A stretch of 64,000 bases of DNA from JBCBKL01 sp038521825 (GTDB lineage Bacteria; Pseudomonadota; Alphaproteobacteria; Rhodobacterales; Rhodobacteraceae): contig JBCBKL010000014.1 in assembly GCA_038521825.1 (NCBI GenBank), positions 44,366 to 108,365 of the forward strand, written 5' to 3'. The notes under the pieces were generated by a model. The model searched no databases and had not been told where the DNA came from. It was given only the letters and a program-made list of their open reading frames with translations. Below are positions 61,270-64,000 of this stretch, piece by piece. Position 1 is the first letter of the stretch. Every line of letters begins with the position of its first letter. The translations under genes were made by a program, and so were the position numbers.

Positions 61270-63813
61270 TCAGGCTTCGCGGATACGGGTGATCATCTCG
61301 GTCACGTCACGGCTCAGGCCATCCGTGGCTGCGATGCGATCGAGTTGTTCCTTGACCAGCGCCTGTCGGTCCTTGTCGTACCGTTTCCAGGTCTGGAAGG
61401 CCGTGCAGATCCGCGCGGTGGTCTGTGGGTTCAGCGGGTCAAGTTTGATCAGCCAGTCTGCGAGAAAGCGATAGCCTGACCCGTCTTTCTGGTGGAACCC
61501 GGCGTGATTGCCAGCCAATACCCCGACAACCGAGCGGAAGCGATTGGGGTTCGTCATGGTGAAGTCCGGATGCTCGGTCAGGGCGTCTGCCGTCGCAACG
61601 GCCACGTCCGGCTTGGCCAGCATGACCTGGAGTGCGAACCACTTGTTCATGACCAGCCGGTCGGTTTTCCACTGCACCTCGAACGCGGCCAGCGCGTCGG
61701 CACCGTTGCCTGCCCGAAGGAGGGCCGACAGAGCCCCCAGCTGCAGGGTCATGTTGTCGGCGTTGTTGTACTGGCTCTGGGCCGCGCGCCCTCCGTCAAG
61801 GCGTGACAGCAGGGACAGGGCGGCGTTGCCAAGCGCCCGGCGCCCCGATTGCTCGGCGTTTGGCTGGTAGGGCTCGGTCACCTGGCAGGTCAAGCACATA
61901 TCGGCGAAATGGGGTTCGAGCATGTGGGCCTGCGCCCGTTTCATCACCTCGACCGCGTCGTATATGGCATCCGGATCGGGCGTTGTACCTTCGCTATGAA
62001 GGTCAGCGGCCAGTTCCGACTGACCCGGGAGATCCAGCATTTGCGCGCGGTAGGCCGGGTCGAGATCCTTGTCGAGAACCACGGCCATCAGGCCGTCCAG
62101 ATAGGCGCTGCTGGGCCGTGTGCCGGACCTGATCGTGCTGAGCAGTGACGCCTTGGCGAGCGTTCGGGCGGCCTCCCACCGGTTGAAGGTATCGGTGTCG
62201 TGGGCCAGCAGAAAGGCGTGGTCGGCGTCGTGATCCAGAACGACGGGGGCGGAAAAGCCGCGCAGGATCGACGGGATTGGCTTGTCGGAAAACCCCTCAA
62301 AGACAAAGGTCTGGCTAGGCTCGGTCAGTTCCAGAACCTCGGTCGGCAGCGCCTCTGACCCGTCGGGGTTCAGAAGACCGACTGCGACGGGAATCACCAT
62401 CGGCTGCGGGTCGGGCGTGGCGGCGCTGGGCGGCAGGTTCTGGGTCAGGGTGAGGCGATAATTGTCGCCCTCGAACTCTTCCTTCACCGCCACACGGGGG
62501 GTGCCCGCCTGCGTGTACCAGCGCTTGAACTGCGTCAGATCGCGGCCCGTCGCATCCTCGAACACCTGCAGCCAGTCTTCGATCGTGGCGGCATCGCCAT
62601 CGTGGCGGTCGAAATAGAGGCTGAGCGCCTTTTGATACGCCTGATCGCCCACCAGCGTTTTGAGCATCCCGATCACCTCGGCCCCTTTTTCGTAGACCGT
62701 GGCGGTGTAGAAATTGTTGATCTCCTGAAAGCTCTCAGGCCGGACGGGGTGGGCCAGTGGACCTTGGTCTTCGGGGAACTGGCTTGCGCGCAGATCGATC
62801 ACGTCGCCGATCCTCTTCACTGGCGCGCTGCGCATGTCAGAGGTGAACTGCGCATCTCGGAAAACGGTAAGCCCCTCTTTGAGGCACAGCTGGAACCAGT
62901 CGCGACAGGTGATCCGGTTGCCGGTCCAGTTGTGAAAATACTCGTGCGCGATGATCGCCTCGATCCGCTGGAAATTGCTGTCGGTTGCGGTTTCGGGGCT
63001 GGCCAGAACGGCGGAGGAGTTGAAGATGTTCAGCCCCTTATTTTCCATCGCCCCCATGTTGAAGTCGTCGACCGCCACGATGTTGAAAACATCGAGATCG
63101 TATTCGCGGCCATAGACCTCTTCATCCCATTTCATACTGTCCTTGAGGGCCTGCATGCCAAACGCGCATTTGCCTTGGTCTCCGGGCCGTACGTAGAGCG
63201 CCAGATCGACCTGTTTGCCTGACTTGGTGGTGAAGTTGTCGCGGTGCGCAACCAGATCACCCGCAACAAGGGCGAAGAGGTAGGATGGTTTGGGCCATGG
63301 GTCGTACCATTCGGCCCAGCCGTCACCGCTGGCGACCGGGTTGCCGTTCGACAGCAAGACGGGATGATCGCCGTTAATCCGTACGGTAAAGGTCGACATC
63401 ACGTCAGGCCGGTCGGGATAGTACGTGATCTTGCGGAACCCCTCGGCCTCGCATTGGGTGCAATACATGCCGTTTGAAAGATAAAGGCCATCGAGTGCCG
63501 TGTTGGCCTCGGGGTTGATCTCAACCTCGGCCTCCCAGGTGAAAGGGCCGTCCGGCACCCTGCAGGTGATCCCGCCATCCACGGCCATGGGGTTGGCATC
63601 GGTGCCGTCGATCATGGCGGAGATTAGCGTGAGGTCCTCACCGTGAAGAAAGAAGCTCCGGTCGGTCGTTTCTGGGTTGGGGCTGAAGCGGATCCGGGCG
63701 CTTATGCGCGTAGCTGTTGGCGCAAGGTCGAAGGTCAGATGTACCTCTTGAACGATGTATCCAAAGGGCTTGTAGTCTTTAAGATAGATGGTCTTGGGGG
63801 ATGGATCGCGCAT
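61270..63813 (-). CDS. pepN: Aminopeptidase N
   Basis: An 847-residue M1 zinc aminopeptidase, slightly shorter than E. coli PepN. The exopeptidase motif GAMENKG is at 254-260 and zinc site His290, Glu291, His294 (HEYFHNW) with Glu313 in KEGLTVF. N-terminal CTQCEAEGFRKITYYPDRPD and the C-terminal helical PepN domain are present. No leader, so cytoplasmic. The start at 63813 (MRDPSPKTIYLKDYKPFGY) fits the family. Confidence 0.97.
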   Translation of the reverse strand: MRDPSPKTIYLKDYKPFGYIVQEVHLTFDLAPTATRISARIRFSPNPETTDRSFFLHGEDLTLISAMIDGTDANPMAVDGGITCRVPDGPFTWEAEVEINPEANTALDGLYLSNGMYCTQCEAEGFRKITYYPDRPDVMSTFTVRINGDHPVLLSNGNPVASGDGWAEWYDPWPKPSYLFALVAGDLVAHRDNFTTKSGKQVDLALYVRPGDQGKCAFGMQALKDSMKWDEEVYGREYDLDVFNIVAVDDFNMGAMENKGLNIFNSSAVLASPETATDSNFQRIEAIIAHEYFHNWTGNRITCRDWFQLCLKEGLTVFRDAQFTSDMRSAPVKRIGDVIDLRASQFPEDQGPLAHPVRPESFQEINNFYTATVYEKGAEVIGMLKTLVGDQAYQKALSLYFDRHDGDAATIEDWLQVFEDATGRDLTQFKRWYTQAGTPRVAVKEEFEGDNYRLTLTQNLPPSAATPDPQPMVIPVAVGLLNPDGSEALPTEVLELTEPSQTFVFEGFSDKPIPSILRGFSAPVVLDHDADHAFLLAHDTDTFNRWEAARTLAKASLLSTIRSGTRPSSAYLDGLMAVVLDKDLDPAYRAQMLDLPGQSELAADLHSEGTTPDPDAIYDAVEVMKRAQAHMLEPHFADMCLTCQVTEPYQPNAEQSGRRALGNAALSLLSRLDGGRAAQSQYNNADNMTLQLGALSALLRAGNGADALAAFEVQWKTDRLVMNKWFALQVMLAKPDVAVATADALTEHPDFTMTNPNRFRSVVGVLAGNHAGFHQKDGSGYRFLADWLIKLDPLNPQTTARICTAFQTWKRYDKDRQALVKEQLDRIAATDGLSRDVTEMITRIREA

Positions 63814-64000
63814 GCCGCTGACACCTCGCCTGTGTGGGTTGGCGTCACCCTATGAGCGGTTGATGCGGGCTTCAAGCGCGCCCTCGATATGACTGAAGTT
63901 TTGGGGGCTCTGCCCCCGGCCCCTTGGGCCTCCCCCGGCGTATTGATCGACGAGAAGAAGCGGGCCGTCCTTTGATCGGGTCGGTCCTTCATGTTCCGGA
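63814..64000. other. Right-edge intergenic region upstream of pepN
   Basis: No gene is seen; the frame open on the minus strand is not convincing. It contains the presumed pepN promoter near 63814-63890 and repeat copy C. Confidence 0.5.
63903..63960 (+). repeat. Intergenic repeat element, copy C, with two hairpins
   Basis: GGGGGC-tct-GCCCCC (63903-63917), then GGCCC-ctt-GGGCC (63918-63930), CTCCCCCGG, CGTATT, five bases and ACGAGAAGAAG. Matches copy B in order of parts and copy A in the CGTATT...ACGAGAAGAA core. Confidence 0.8.

Noticed and set aside
63735..63992. Minus-strand frame at the right edge as a gene
   Set aside because: It covers the pepN start region and the intergenic repeat and shows no domain or ribosome site.
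1..64000. CRISPR arrays, prophage or transposase genes
   Set aside because: No regularly spaced repeats, integrase, transposase or terminal inverted repeats were seen.

Overview
The window reads as chromosomal DNA of a Rhodobacteraceae bacterium (Roseobacter group, alphaproteobacteria), probably marine. This is inferred from high GC with short AT-rich patches, an aerobic CobG/CobN-type cobalamin pathway, the DUF1636-cobW pair, a lamin-tail/Hint protein, GlcB with a GlcG-like protein, and GatC-GatA. There is no phage, insertion sequence or CRISPR array; most of it is ordinary core genome with a few accessory islets.

Layout. 1-7382 (minus): a cobalamin riboswitch followed by DUF1636-cobW-cobN-cobG-cobH-cobI, mostly overlapping or abutting, with cobI running off the left edge. 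7474-11452 (plus): a broken HAD hydrolase, cobO and cobQ, with a low-GC secreted ORFan of opposite strand between cobO and cobQ. 11495-19087: an unusual locus with a Tat-type small protein, a GMC oxidoreductase, an HTTM/gamma-carboxylase-like membrane protein and a giant LamG/cadherin-like/sorbosone-dehydrogenase-like protein (all minus), plus a divergent DCC thiol-disulfide protein. 19359-31521: tRNA-Gly(UCC), ABC exporter, acyl-CoA synthetase, esterase, rRNA pseudouridine synthase, tadA, UPF0173 hydrolase, ceramidase-like membrane protein, VOC protein, gatCA, an excalibur-like lipoprotein and an AmpD-type amidase.

31603-38649: RNase P RNA, subtilisin-like protease with a small secreted partner, rpmG, a nucleotide-kinase-like protein, GNAT, Bax-inhibitor-1 protein, DUF1127, LysR, a 16-codon leader and an XRE regulator. 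38696-47362: hisN, 8-oxoguanine deaminase and guanine deaminase (convergent), mgtE, 5-formyl-THF cyclo-ligase, Hint protein, YmdB-type phosphodiesterase, DMT transporter. 47386-64000: SLC13 permease, LysR, methyltransferase, conserved unknowns, lytic transglycosylase, lipoprotein hydrolase, DUF2256, malate synthase G, GlcG-like protein, DUF1993, an M48-like metalloprotease, a jacalin-like lectin with a possible aerolysin-like C-terminus, and pepN.

How genes fit together: the left 11 kb makes adenosylcobyrate from precorrin-2, and the minus-strand operon is under B12 feedback. The most system-like novelties are the 11.5-19.1 kb oxidoreductase/HTTM/DCC locus and the jacalin-like protein at 60043-60936. 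Small-scale curiosities are a probable ATT start in cobQ, a 543-bp perfect internal duplication, a leader ORF whose ribosome site lies in a hairpin loop, and a three-copy intergenic repeat. All functions are assigned from recognisable motifs and family memory; no database search was run.
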